A stretch of DNA of 40,538 nucleotides, taken from the NCBI RefSeq assembly GCF_010994375.1, contig NZ_WHMA01000026.1, positions 1 to 40,538 of the forward strand, written 5' to 3'. Both the position numbers and the translations under genes were made by a program. This stretch comes from Halomonas sp. NO4 (GTDB taxonomy: Bacteria > Pseudomonadota > Gammaproteobacteria > Pseudomonadales > Halomonadaceae). The notes under the pieces were generated by a model, which saw only the letters and a program-made list of their open reading frames with translations, searched no databases and was not told where the DNA came from. Shown piece after piece: positions 26,669 to 35,600 of this stretch; within the stretch, counting starts at the first letter, position 1, and each line of letters starts with the position of its first letter.

Positions 26669-28648
26669 ATGGCAGCACTCGCGCAGGCCGATGCCAGGCC
26701 TTTCGAGACACTGGTGGGGGCGTTGCCCCTGCCGATCCTGGTGGCGGGACGCGCAGGGGAGTGCCGCTATGCCAACAAGGCCGCCAGGCGACTTTTCGGC
26801 CTGCCGCCGGAGGGCGAGGTGCCGAGCCTGTCGGCGCTGCTGTTCGAGGAGGACCCCGCCGCCTTGGCCGGCCTCTGGGAGGCGACCGACGACCAGGGCT
26901 CCGAAGTGCGCCGCTGCCAGCAGCTCGCCCGCGCCGGTCAGTCGGTGGTGGAACTGCGTGCCCGGCGCCTGGACTGGGGCGACGAGCCGGCACTGCAGCT
27001 CACCCTGGTCCTGCTTTCCGAGCCGGGCCCGGCATCGCACGAGACGATCTACCGACAGATGTTCAGTACCAACCCGGCGGTCAAGCTGCTCGTCGACCCC
27101 AGCGACGGCCGCATCATCGATGCCAACGCCTCCGCGGCGGCGTTCTACGGCTATCCACTGGAGGTGCTCAAGCAGCTCAACATCGCCGACATCAACTGCC
27201 TCTCACCGGCCGAAATCCAGCGCCGCATGGCGCAGGCGCGTGCCTGTCGGCGGCTCTTCTTCGAGTTCCAGCACCGCACCGCCAGTGGCGACATCCGTGA
27301 CGTGCATGTCTACACCGGGCCGGTCACGGTGGGCGAGCATGAGTACCTGCACTCGATCATCGACGACGTTACCGACGAGAAGCGCCACCGCGCCCAGCTG
27401 GAAGTGCACAACGAACTGATCCGCAACCTGCCGGTAGGGGTCTACCGCAACACGCCCGGCCCCGAGGGGTGTTTCATCACCGCCAACCCGGCCATGCTGA
27501 CGATCTTCGAGGCGAAGTCGCTAGCGGCGCTGTGCGAGGTGCCCGTCGCCGATCTGTACGACTCGCCGGCCGAGCGCCGGGCCTTCAGCGAGGCCATCCT
27601 GCGCGAGGGGGCGGTGGAGCGTCAGCGGCTGTGCCTGCGCACCCTGACCGGGCGACGGTTCTGGGCCGAGGTGACCGCGCGAAAACAGGTCGAAGCGGAT
27701 GGCCGGGTTGTCTTCAACGGTATCGTCGAGGACGTCACCGCCCGCAATGAAGCCCAGGTGCTCAAGGAGCGGCTGACCCACCTGCTGGATGCCTCGCCGG
27801 ATTTCGTCTCCATCACCGATGCCGAGCAGCGGGTGGTGTACCTCAACAAGGCGGCCCGGCGGCTGGTGGGCGAATTGCCGGAACATCTGCCCGCCGCGCT
27901 CAGCGCGGCCCATCCGGAGTGGGCGCGGCGGCTGATCGCCGACCAGGGCATCCCCTTTGCCCTGGAGCACGGGCACTGGTATGCGGAGACGGCGCTCCAG
28001 CAGCCGTCGGGCGAACTCCCGGTCTCGCAGCTCATCGTCTCGCGCCGGGACGAGCAGGGCGAGCTGGACTGCATCGCCACCATCATGCGCAATATCAGCC
28101 AGACCAAGCGCTACCAGGCGGAGCTCGAGCACCTGGCCGGCCACGACCCGCTCACCGGCGCCGTCAATCGCAACCGTTTCCTCACCCTGCTCGAGCGCGG
28201 GCGCGTCACCGCGCGCCGCCAGGGCCGCCCCCTCAGCCTGGTTATGTTCGATATCGACCACTTCAAGCGGGTCAACGACAGCTACGGCCACGGCACGGGG
28301 GACGAGGTGCTGCGCAAGCTCGTGACGATCAGCCGCGCGCTGCTGCGCGAGGCGGACGTGCTGGCGCGCTGGGGCGGGGAGGAGTTCATGCTGCTTCTGC
28401 CCGATACCCCCGTGTCGGGAGCTCTGATTCTGGCTGAGCGCATGCGCGAGGCCATCGAGAACGCGGTCTTTTTCCCCGTTCCCCGTGTGACCAGCAGCTT
28501 CGGCGTGGCGGAGCTTGCGGCCGAAGAATCGCCCGAGGCGTGTTTCAAGCGCCTCGATGCCGCGCTCTACGCTGCCAAGGCAGCAGGGCGCAACCGGGTC
28601 ATGGTCGCCGAATCCCGAGTGCTTTCATCGGAGGAGGGCGAGTCGTGA
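26669..28648 (+). CDS. Multi-PAS diguanylate cyclase (GGDEF)
   Basis: This 659-residue cytoplasmic sensor has at least four PAS-like modules (about residues 10-115, 125-245, 250-365 and 370-480) followed by a GGDEF domain. The active site is intact as GGEEF at about 569-573, with an RxxD inhibitory site (READ) five residues before it. Typical PAS features recur, such as RIIDANASAAAFYGY and IIDDVTDEKRHRAQLE. No membrane segment and no EAL domain are seen, so it should make c-di-GMP in the cytosol in response to ligand or redox input. The stop overlaps the start of the following small gene by four bases (GTGA). Confidence 0.92.
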   Translation: MAALAQADARPFETLVGALPLPILVAGRAGECRYANKAARRLFGLPPEGEVPSLSALLFEEDPAALAGLWEATDDQGSEVRRCQQLARAGQSVVELRARRLDWGDEPALQLTLVLLSEPGPASHETIYRQMFSTNPAVKLLVDPSDGRIIDANASAAAFYGYPLEVLKQLNIADINCLSPAEIQRRMAQARACRRLFFEFQHRTASGDIRDVHVYTGPVTVGEHEYLHSIIDDVTDEKRHRAQLEVHNELIRNLPVGVYRNTPGPEGCFITANPAMLTIFEAKSLAALCEVPVADLYDSPAERRAFSEAILREGAVERQRLCLRTLTGRRFWAEVTARKQVEADGRVVFNGIVEDVTARNEAQVLKERLTHLLDASPDFVSITDAEQRVVYLNKAARRLVGELPEHLPAALSAAHPEWARRLIADQGIPFALEHGHWYAETALQQPSGELPVSQLIVSRRDEQGELDCIATIMRNISQTKRYQAELEHLAGHDPLTGAVNRNRFLTLLERGRVTARRQGRPLSLVMFDIDHFKRVNDSYGHGTGDEVLRKLVTISRALLREADVLARWGGEEFMLLLPDTPVSGALILAERMREAIENAVFFPVPRVTSSFGVAELAAEESPEACFKRLDAALYAAKAAGRNRVMVAESRVLSSEEGES

Positions 28649-28952
28649 TTACCGAACGTGAACACCGCTGTGGAACCATGCCGGCAGAAGGTGTGCATGT
28701 CTATTGGGCCGAGAACCTCCTGGGCGAGGATTGCGAGTGGCGCTGGTGCCTGTATATCGAGCGCACCGCCACCGAGGCGGATCTGGAGCAGTATCACTAC
28801 CTGGATCAGGAGGGGGCACGCTGTGGTGCGCGGCGGTGGGGATCAGCCACTGCCCCTTCTACGGCCAGCGGCTGTCGGGCGATGATGCCGTAGATGGCCG
28901 CGAGGCTGACATGATCATGAATGACTACCGCTTCAACTGGTTGGGTCGATAA
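28645..28952 (+). pseudogene. Frameshifted small conserved protein
   Basis: The frame starting at GTG 28645 reads ITEREHRCGTMPAEGVHVYW to DLEQYHYLDQEG and then becomes low-complexity. The protein-like continuation, GISHCPFYGQRLSGDDAVDG to FNWLGR, ending at 28952, is in a different frame. The switch lies between about 28808 and 28845 in a G-rich run. Four cysteines, including the late HCPFYG, suggest a metal-binding or redox protein when intact. It overlaps the diguanylate cyclase stop, so it was its operon partner. Sequencing error is possible. Function unknown. Confidence 0.65.
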
Positions 28953-28987
28953 TCCCGAATTCGTTGCCAGGAGCCGCTACGCAAGCC

Positions 28988-30118
28988 ATGAGTGAATACC
29001 AGTACTACGAATTCCTGGCCGTGGACCGGCCCTTGAGCGTGGATGACCAGCGGGCGCTGCGAGCGATTTCCAGCCGGGCGCGCATCACGTCCACCAGCTT
29101 CACTAATCACTACGAATGGGGCAACCTGAAGGCCGATCCGGCCCGGCTGCTGCATCGCTACTTCGACCTGCATGTCTATGTGGCGATGTGGGGATCGAAA
29201 CGCCTGCTCATTCGGCTGCCCAGGACGGCACTTTCCCTGACGGACCTGGACGCCTTCCAACTGGATGAGTGTGATCTGCTGGAGGTCCGTGAGATTCCCG
29301 AAGGTTGGTTGATCGACATCGATGTCGAAGCCGATGAAGAGTCGGAATGGGAGGCGTTCGACGATGGCAGCGGCTGGATGGGGGCGCTGACGGGGTTGCG
29401 CCAGGAGCTGCTCTCCGGTGACCTGCGGCTGTTCTACCTTTGCTGGCTGTGGGCCGCGCAGGTCGGCTATATCCGCGAAGAGGCCCTGGAGCCGCTGCCG
29501 GGCATCGCCCCCCTGACCCCCAGCCAGCAGGCGCTGGTCGAGTTCATGGCGCTTGATCCCATGCTGGTGGAGGCCGCTGCCGAATCCGGCGAGAAGGCGC
29601 CTGCCGGCAGTGAGGTCGAGGGCTTTGTCGCCTCCCTTCCCCTGCCGGAAAAGGATGCGCTGTTGCGGCGCCTGCTGGAGGGCGACAGCAGTGTGTTCGC
29701 CGAGTTGCAGCGTCGCCTTCGCCAGCATGGTCAGGCGGATCAGCCGCCTCGGCGCAGCTTAGCCGAGCTGAAGATACAGGCCGATGCCTCCCACGAGCGC
29801 CATCGTCAGGCCTATCTGGCGGAGAAGGCGCGCCGGGAAGCGGAGCAGGCGGCAGCGGAGGAGAAGCAGCGTCAGGAGCGAATGGCCCAGGTGGCTAGGC
29901 TGGGCGAGCGAGCCTGGCAGGAAGCGCTGAGCCAGATTGGCCATCGGCAGCCCAAGAGCTACGAAATGGCCGCCGGGTTGCTTGCGGACCTGCGTGCGCT
30001 GGCCATCGACCGCGGTGAGCAGGCCGCCTTCGAGGAGCGCCTGGACAGGATAGTGGCCGAACATCGGCGAAAGGGCCGTTTCCTCGAACAATTGCAACGC
30101 TTTGGGCTGTTGCCGTGA
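28988..30118 (+). CDS. Conserved protein of unknown function, 376 aa
   Basis: The protein begins MSEYQYYEFLAVDRPLSVDD, followed by an N-terminal globular part (about 1-130) containing SFTNHYEWGNLKADP and a YFDLHVYVAMWGSKRL strand. The C-terminal half is charged, with a predicted coiled coil rich in Arg, Glu and Ala at about 265-310. I recall this N-terminal pattern in genes next to SWIM zinc-finger proteins, but no SWIM gene is in the window. AGGAG lies unusually far (14 bases) upstream of the ATG; a TTG at 28964 is the alternative start. It marks the left edge of the defence-like island. Confidence 0.7.
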   Translation: MSEYQYYEFLAVDRPLSVDDQRALRAISSRARITSTSFTNHYEWGNLKADPARLLHRYFDLHVYVAMWGSKRLLIRLPRTALSLTDLDAFQLDECDLLEVREIPEGWLIDIDVEADEESEWEAFDDGSGWMGALTGLRQELLSGDLRLFYLCWLWAAQVGYIREEALEPLPGIAPLTPSQQALVEFMALDPMLVEAAAESGEKAPAGSEVEGFVASLPLPEKDALLRRLLEGDSSVFAELQRRLRQHGQADQPPRRSLAELKIQADASHERHRQAYLAEKARREAEQAAAEEKQRQERMAQVARLGERAWQEALSQIGHRQPKSYEMAAGLLADLRALAIDRGEQAAFEERLDRIVAEHRRKGRFLEQLQRFGLLP

Positions 30119-30130
30119 ATCCTGAGAAGC

Positions 30131-30675
30131 CTATGGCTCGCTGCCCGCAGCTGCGTGTCCGCGCAATCGACCAGTGCCTGCAGTCTGTTCGTTGAGCTCG
30201 GCTTCGCGTACCTGGCGGGTGGCTTCGGGGTAGCGCTCGGCGGTGGCCACGGCACTGGGCAGGATCTCCTGCAGGGCCGTGGTATCACCGGGGATGCCGG
30301 GGTTGGGCAGCTCCTGGCCCTGGTCGCGCAAAGAAGGATTCGAGACTCCACCCCTTCAGGGATAGCGCCCGCTACGGCGGTTCTCCACCAGTACCGCGAG
30401 GATGGCATTGGCGTCCTGCATGATCGGAGAGGGCGTCTCGCCGTGCCGGCGGCTGCAGATCACCGCCGAGGTGATGTGCTTGTCGGCGAGATAGGCGTAG
30501 ACGATGCCGCCACGCGACGCGCCTGGTCCGTGGACAGGGCGTTCATGGGGTAGATGATCAGAGCCTTGATGCCGCGCTTCTCGGTCACCGCTGGATCGGC
30601 CCGCAGGCTGGCGCAGTGATCGAGGATCGGCAATAGAAAACATTCGGTCTTGCCCGAGCCGGTGCCGGTGGCCAC
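30131..30675 (-). pseudogene. Scrambled DEAD-type helicase remains
   Basis: Three open fragments in different frames lie on the minus strand. The rightmost has VATGTGSGKTECFLLPILDH (Walker A) and KALIIYPMNALSTDQARR (motif Ia), both typical of large DUF1998-linked helicases such as DrmA or YprA. The middle, ending at 30356, reads VYAYLADKHITSAVICSRR. The left, 30131-30331, reads LRDQGQELPNPGIPGDTTAL. Everything between motif Ia and the C-terminus of a normal helicase (over 1000 residues) is missing. Similarity ends abruptly at about 30675. It is dead, and is best explained as a relic of a DISARM-like locus. Confidence 0.6.
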
Positions 30676-30812
30676 CGTAGGCGTAATGCTCACTCAAATT
30701 AACAGAAACGCCCTGCCGCGCCGAGCACCATGCCAAGACCTTGTCTGCTTACCTCTGTTGGGCACAGCATGCTTTCCGCGGCCACAGCAGGATGCTCCGG
30801 GAACGTCTCGTC

Positions 30813-30841
30813 TTGCACAAGGTCCCATAATGGGACATGAT
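30813..30841 (+). promoter_or_regulatory. Promoter with embedded operator for higBA-like genes
   Basis: TTGCAC (30813-30818), 17 bases, CATGAT (30836-30841). Between them lies a perfect 15-bp palindrome, GTCCCATAATGGGAC (30822-30836), filling the spacer. A protein bound there would block RNA polymerase, as antitoxins do at their own promoters. Initiation near 30848 would give a leaderless mRNA if ATG 30848 is the start. Confidence 0.6.
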
Positions 30842-30847
30842 GGGCAA

Positions 30848-31150
30848 ATGAGGATCATCGCCATCAAGAATTTGCGCCACTTCTGGGCGCAGCACCCAGA
30901 TGCCAAGGCGCCACTGGAAGCCTGGATCGATGAAGTGAAGCATGCCGACTGGAAAAATGTGCATGACATCAAGGCCAAGTACCGGAGTGCCAGTCCAGTG
31001 GGCAACAAGCGCGTCGTGTTCAACATCAAGGGCAACGACTACCGGTTGATCGTCGCCGTTGCCTACCGGTTCGGCGCGGTCTATATCAAGTTCATCGGCA
31101 CTCACGCGGATTACGACAAGGTGGATGCCGAAACCGTGGAGATGGAGTAA
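30848..31150 (+). CDS. HigB-type toxin, putative mRNA interferase
   Basis: This 100-residue HigB_toxin family protein has a RelE-like fold. Family features include an N-terminal MRIIAIKNLRHFWAQHP, a helix-turn ADWKNVHDIKAKYRSA, and the strand pair RVVFNIKGNDYRLIVAVAY, followed by VYIKFIGTHADYDKVD with the conserved His and Asp near the end. Such toxins cleave mRNA on the ribosome. The antitoxin gene follows after three bases. An upstream in-frame ATG at 30830 lies inside the operator palindrome, so 30848 is preferred. Confidence 0.85.
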   Translation: MRIIAIKNLRHFWAQHPDAKAPLEAWIDEVKHADWKNVHDIKAKYRSASPVGNKRVVFNIKGNDYRLIVAVAYRFGAVYIKFIGTHADYDKVDAETVEME

Positions 31151-31153
31151 CCC

Positions 31154-31525
31154 ATGGATATTCGCCCCATTCGCACCGAAGAGGACTATCAGGCTACCCT
31201 GCGGGAAGTGTCCGCCTACTTCGACAATGAGCCGGAACCCGGCACCGAGGAAGGCGACCGCTTCGAGATCCTCATGACCCTGGTCGAGGCCTATGAGGCC
31301 AGGCACTTTCCCGTGGACCTGCCGGACCCCATCGAGGCCATCAAGTTTCGCATGGAACAGCAGGGCCTCACGCCCAAGGATCTCGAACCCGCCATTGGCC
31401 GACGCAACCGCGTCTATGAGATCCTGAATGGCAAGCGGAACCTGACCCTCGCCATGGTCTGGAAACTTCACGACATGTTCGGCATCCCCGCCGAGAGCCT
31501 GATCAAGCCCCCTCACCATGCCTGA
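31154..31525 (+). CDS. HigA-type antitoxin, HTH XRE domain
   Basis: This 123-residue antitoxin has an acidic N-terminal half (about 1-60) likely to wrap the toxin and a C-terminal XRE helix-turn-helix, LTPKDLEPAIGRRNRVYEIL, at about residues 76-95, ending with MFGIPAESLI. It should neutralise the preceding HigB-like toxin and bind the operator palindrome at 30822-30836. Order toxin-antitoxin is the higBA arrangement. Its last eight bases overlap the start of the pRiA4b ORF-3 gene, so a third gene belongs to this operon. Confidence 0.88.
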   Translation: MDIRPIRTEEDYQATLREVSAYFDNEPEPGTEEGDRFEILMTLVEAYEARHFPVDLPDPIEAIKFRMEQQGLTPKDLEPAIGRRNRVYEILNGKRNLTLAMVWKLHDMFGIPAESLIKPPHHA

Positions 31526-32222
31526 TATCCGCCTGCGTATCGAACTGCTCGACACCGATCCCCTGGTCTGGCGCCGCGTGCTGGTGCCGGAGCAGATCAA
31601 CATGCACCGCCTGCACGAGGTCATCCAGGCCACCATGGGTTGGTGCGACTGCCACCTCTTCGAGTTCGAGTGCAATGGCCGCTACTACGGCGAGCCGGAC
31701 GACTGGAGCGACCGGCCCATCGCGCTGGCGCGCAACGCCAAGCTCAAGGCCATTGCCTCGCGGCTGACAGACAATACCTTCCACTACCGCTATGACTTCG
31801 GCGACGATTGGCTGCATCGCATCGTGGTGGAAGCGACCGGATTGGCCGAGACCAATTCCTGCCCGCGGCTGATCGATGGCGCTATGGCCTGCCCGCCGGA
31901 GGATATCGGCGGCACGCCGGGGTTCGAGGCGCTCAAGGCAGCCGCCGCCGGGCGCGGCGACGAGAACGGCGAGATGCTGCTGGAAGCCGTGGGTGGCGAT
32001 TTTGATCCGCAAAAGCTGGACGCGGACGAGATTGAATTCATGCTGGAGCCGATCCAGGCCGGCTTTCGCCGGGGCGGACGCAAGGTAGCCGATCGGCGCA
32101 TGTCGCCGGGTATTGCCGCCAAGCAGGATAGGGAAGCCTCGCTTCACGAGGAGAACCTTCGCTCCATCGCTCAACTGAGACAGGCACTGCAGGCCGAGAG
32201 GGACAGGAATCGCAAGGGATAG
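31518..32222 (+). CDS. Plasmid pRiA4b ORF-3 family protein
   Basis: This 234-residue protein carries the pRiA4b ORF-3-like domain: a ubiquitin-like start LRIELLDTDPLVWRRVLVPE, then LHEVIQATMGWCDCHLFEFE and the family signature FHYRYDFGDDWLHRI at about residues 88-102, followed by CPPEDIGG. The family is common on plasmids and mobile islands and has no proven function. The ATG overlaps higA by eight bases, making translational coupling likely. The basic C-terminal 40 residues look unstructured. Convergent with the repeat-protein gene, 27 bases apart. Confidence 0.85.
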   Translation: MPDIRLRIELLDTDPLVWRRVLVPEQINMHRLHEVIQATMGWCDCHLFEFECNGRYYGEPDDWSDRPIALARNAKLKAIASRLTDNTFHYRYDFGDDWLHRIVVEATGLAETNSCPRLIDGAMACPPEDIGGTPGFEALKAAAAGRGDENGEMLLEAVGGDFDPQKLDADEIEFMLEPIQAGFRRGGRKVADRRMSPGIAAKQDREASLHEENLRSIAQLRQALQAERDRNRKG

Positions 32223-32249
32223 ACGCCGCCGAGCGATTCCCTCCATGCG

Positions 32250-32618
32250 CTACCAGGCGCCCTCGTTGACGTCGGGGGTGGAAAGATCATCGTAGCCGGA
32301 ACCGATGGCGCCCTCGTTGATGTCCGGAGTGGAGAGGTCGTCATAGCCCGAGCCGATAGCGCCCTCGTTGATGTCCGGGGTGGAGAGGTCGTCATAGCCC
32401 GAGCCGATATTGCCCTCGTTGATGCCTGGGGTGGAGAAGTCATCATAGCCCGAGCCGATGTGCCCCTCGTTGATGCCCGGAGTGGTGAAGTCGTCGTAGC
32501 CAGAGCCAATGGCCCCTTCGTTGACGCCCGGCGTGGTGAAATCATCGAAGTCCTGCGCGGCCGTCGGCAGGGCCATGGCAAGTAGCATCCACGTCACAAG
32601 AGTGAACTGGCGCATCAT
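32250..32618 (-). CDS. Secreted tandem-repeat acidic protein
   Basis: This 122-residue protein has a Sec signal peptide at residues 1-21 (LVTWMLLAMALPTAAQ, cleavage likely after Ala-21). The entire mature part consists of six copies of a 17-residue unit, consensus GSGYDDLSTPDINEGAI. The unit has two adjacent Asp and an N-E-G turn, giving a strongly acidic, Gly-rich chain with no Cys. The start overlaps the helicase-nuclease stop by four bases, so it is translated with that gene. I recognise no family. Possible roles include an extracytoplasmic calcium- or peptide-binding rod or an exported immunity/sensor peptide, but there is no direct evidence. Confidence 0.75.
   Translation of the reverse strand: MMRQFTLVTWMLLAMALPTAAQDFDDFTTPGVNEGAIGSGYDDFTTPGINEGHIGSGYDDFSTPGINEGNIGSGYDDLSTPDINEGAIGSGYDDLSTPDINEGAIGSGYDDLSTPDVNEGAW
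32256..32549 (-). repeat. Six 51-bp in-frame tandem repeats
   Basis: The DNA encoding the mature repeat protein is six 51-bp units. The three units nearest the 3' end of the gene are most alike, which suggests recent duplication, while the first is diverged. Unit length is an exact multiple of three, so copy-number change would keep the frame. Confidence 0.85.
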
Positions 32619-35600
32619 GCTTCCTCATCCTGCTTAGCCAACTGTAGCCGCCCGTTACGTTCCTGGATGTGCTCGCTGTCATGTAGGTCCTGAAGCACGG
32701 CTTCGACACGCTGGCGGATCGGTTTGGTCAGGCGCTTGAAGCCAAGCAGGTTGATGGCAGCTCCCATGGCATCCATTGGCTCGATCGAGACACTGTCTCT
32801 CAGGGTGAGCAGGAGGGCATGCTCCAGTTCGCTGGGTGGCACTAGCTCGAACTTGCGCTGGCTGGCAGGCAGGCTGCTCCAGTCACGCTGGGGCGGTACC
32901 TCCCGCTCCGGGGTATCCAGAAAATCGCCGTGACGGTGTAGGCGTCCCTGGCGCTCCAGGGTACGGCTCTCAGCTTCAACACGCCGTTGGATACGTGCGC
33001 CGGCGCGTTGCAGCCCGGTGGCGTCGGTCAGCCGTGATAACAGCATCTTGAGGTGCATTGGCCCTTCATGAGCGACTGCCTGGTGAATGGCTTCCTGAAG
33101 TCGATGGCTCGGGATCTCCTCAAACTGGCAATCGGCTGGTGAAAGCCCTAATGCACTCGTGTCTACAGGAGAGTAGATCGGGATGCTGGTCGCCTCTTGT
33201 GAGGGCGCCTCTCGCTCGATGTTGGCCGAGGCCGGCTCCACAGTTACCTCGACGACCTCTGCCTCGCCTGTGCCTTGGCGGGTGGCCTGTGGAGCCTCCT
33301 GTTCTGCTGTCTCCAGGCTCGCCGCTTCAAGGGCCTTCTGATGGCGCTGGGCGGCTTCGATGGCCTCTTTAAGTCGCTGCGTCTCGGCCGGGGCATTACG
33401 GAACCACTCGGTACTCCAGATGCGATGGAATCGCCATCCAAGGCCTTCTAGTACCGATTGCCGCAACCGGTCTCGATCCCTGGCCACGGCACTGCTGTGA
33501 TAGCTGGCACCGTCACATTCCACGGCCAGCAAGAATCGACCCGGGGCATCAGGGTCCCTCACCGCAAGATCAATGAAGAATCCCTGACTACCGACCTGCG
33601 GCTGTACCTCATAGCCCAGATCCTGAATCGCTCGCATCACCTCCCACTCGAAAGGCGAATCAGGCTCCTTGTCCGTCATTTCGTGGGTAGGCAGCTCACC
33701 TGTCTCGGCGTACTTCAGGAATGCCTGGAAGGCACGCACGCCGAAGGGGGAACCGTCGGTCACGCGTAGCTCATCGGCCTGGAAGTTGGCGAAGACCTCC
33801 ATGGCCAGGCGTGCTCGGGAGATCAGCACGTTGAGTCGTCGCTCACCACCTGCCTTGTTGAGGGGGCCGAAGTTCTGACCCAGGCGGCCCGCCGCGGTGC
33901 GCCCATAGCCCACGCTGATGAAGATCACATCACGCTCGTCGCCCTGAACGTTCTCCAGATTCTTGATGAAGAATTCATCGCCGCCGTCGTGATGACGGAA
34001 GAAGTCCTCGAGCTCCTCATGCTCGCGCCGCAGGCGTTCCACCTCCAGCAGGATGGCCTCGCGCTGAGCGGTGCTGAAGGCCACAACCCCCAGCGACAGC
34101 GCGGGATGACGCCGGACATGCTCTATGACGGCTTTGGCCACGGCCCTGGCCTCGCCCGCATTGGTTCGCGACCCGCCGCGATCGTAGTGGGTATCAGGCA
34201 GGTAGCGGAATCCCAGCCCGCGGGCATGGGGGTGCAGCCCGGGGCTGGGGAAGATCAGCAACTGGTTGTCATAGAATTGAGCGTTTGAGACCGCGATGAG
34301 CGAGTGATGGCGGCTGCGATAGTGCCAGCGCAGCATGCGTTCCGGCATGCCGCGGGCCTTCATCATGCCGAGGATGCTCTCCACATCGGCGGTAGCGCTC
34401 TCGTCAGCCTCCTCGTCGGTGAGCTCCACCGATTGCCCGAAGAAGTTGGTGGGTGGCATCTGCTTGCTGTCACCAACCACCACCACCTGCCGACCGCGTA
34501 AGATCGCCCCCAGAGCTTCAGGGGCGGGGATCTGGCTGGCCTCGTCGAAGATCACGAGGTCGAAGTCCAGGTTGCCTTGGGCGAGGTAGCCGGCGACCGA
34601 CATCGGGCTCATCATGAAGACGGGCTTCGCCTGCTGGATGACCGTGCCTGCCTCACGTAACAAGCGCCGGATCGGCAGGTGACGGCGCTTCTTGGTGAAC
34701 TCCCGGCGCAGGATCTCCATCTCTCCGGCCGCATGATAGGACGGAAGGGTATCGTGCAAGCGCTCGACCAGCGACTCCTGCGCATAGCGGAAGCAGGCTT
34801 CGTCCAACTGGTTGAACTCCTGGATCAGGCGTTCATGGGTCAGCCGATCGAAACGCCCTAAGCGGGGTCGCTCGACATAGGCATGATCCACCAGACCGCC
34901 GTAGTAGCTCAGCGCCAGCCACGGCGAGAGCACGTGGGGCGCGTGTGGCCAGCCGGCCAGGATCTCGACCAGGTGCCCCAGTCCGGCTTCCTCGAGGTCT
35001 TCGCTGAGCTGGTTGAAACGCACCACCGAGTACAGCTGCTCGGTGTCTCGCCATTCGGCCAAACGGTGATGCCAGGTGCCCAGAGCCATCGAGGATGCCT
35101 CCTCCTGCCACTGGATCTGATGGCACAGTTCCTGGAGCAAGCCCTGGACGCTCTCGGATTGGGTCTGCAGGGCCTCGACCTGATCGCTGTGTTCGCGCAG
35201 ATCGGGGTTGCCATCCAGGAAGGCCGCCAGCCCCGCCGGCAGCTCGCCCTTGCCGATCGCCTCGTACAGGTCGACGATCCAGTCGGCGAGCTGCGCGAGC
35301 ACGGGCCAGTCGCTCTCCTCGCCCTGCCACTGCGCGCCGAACAGGGTCTGGCAGGTCGGTGAGAGACGCTCCAGGGTCTGACGGTGCTGCTGGGCTTCCA
35401 GCAGCTCGTCCACCCAGGCCAGCCACTCCACCGGCGACCCCGTCAGCCGGTCGCGGGAATAGCCTTTCAGGGCTCCCGCCGCCCGTCGGTACTCGCCTGA
35501 AAAGACCCGCCACCACTTGTCGGCTCGCCCAGCGAGACCCGTACGGATCGGCAGCAGGTCGGCGTCATACACCGCCTTGATGAAGCGCGGCTGCATCGCC

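Noticed and set aside
28964..28987. TTG start eight codons upstream for the 376-residue protein
   Set aside because: The extension contains the AGGAG motif itself and adds nothing conserved in appearance, so ATG 28988 is kept.
32256..32549. Possible CRISPR array
   Set aside because: The repeats are contiguous 51-bp units in one reading frame without spacers.
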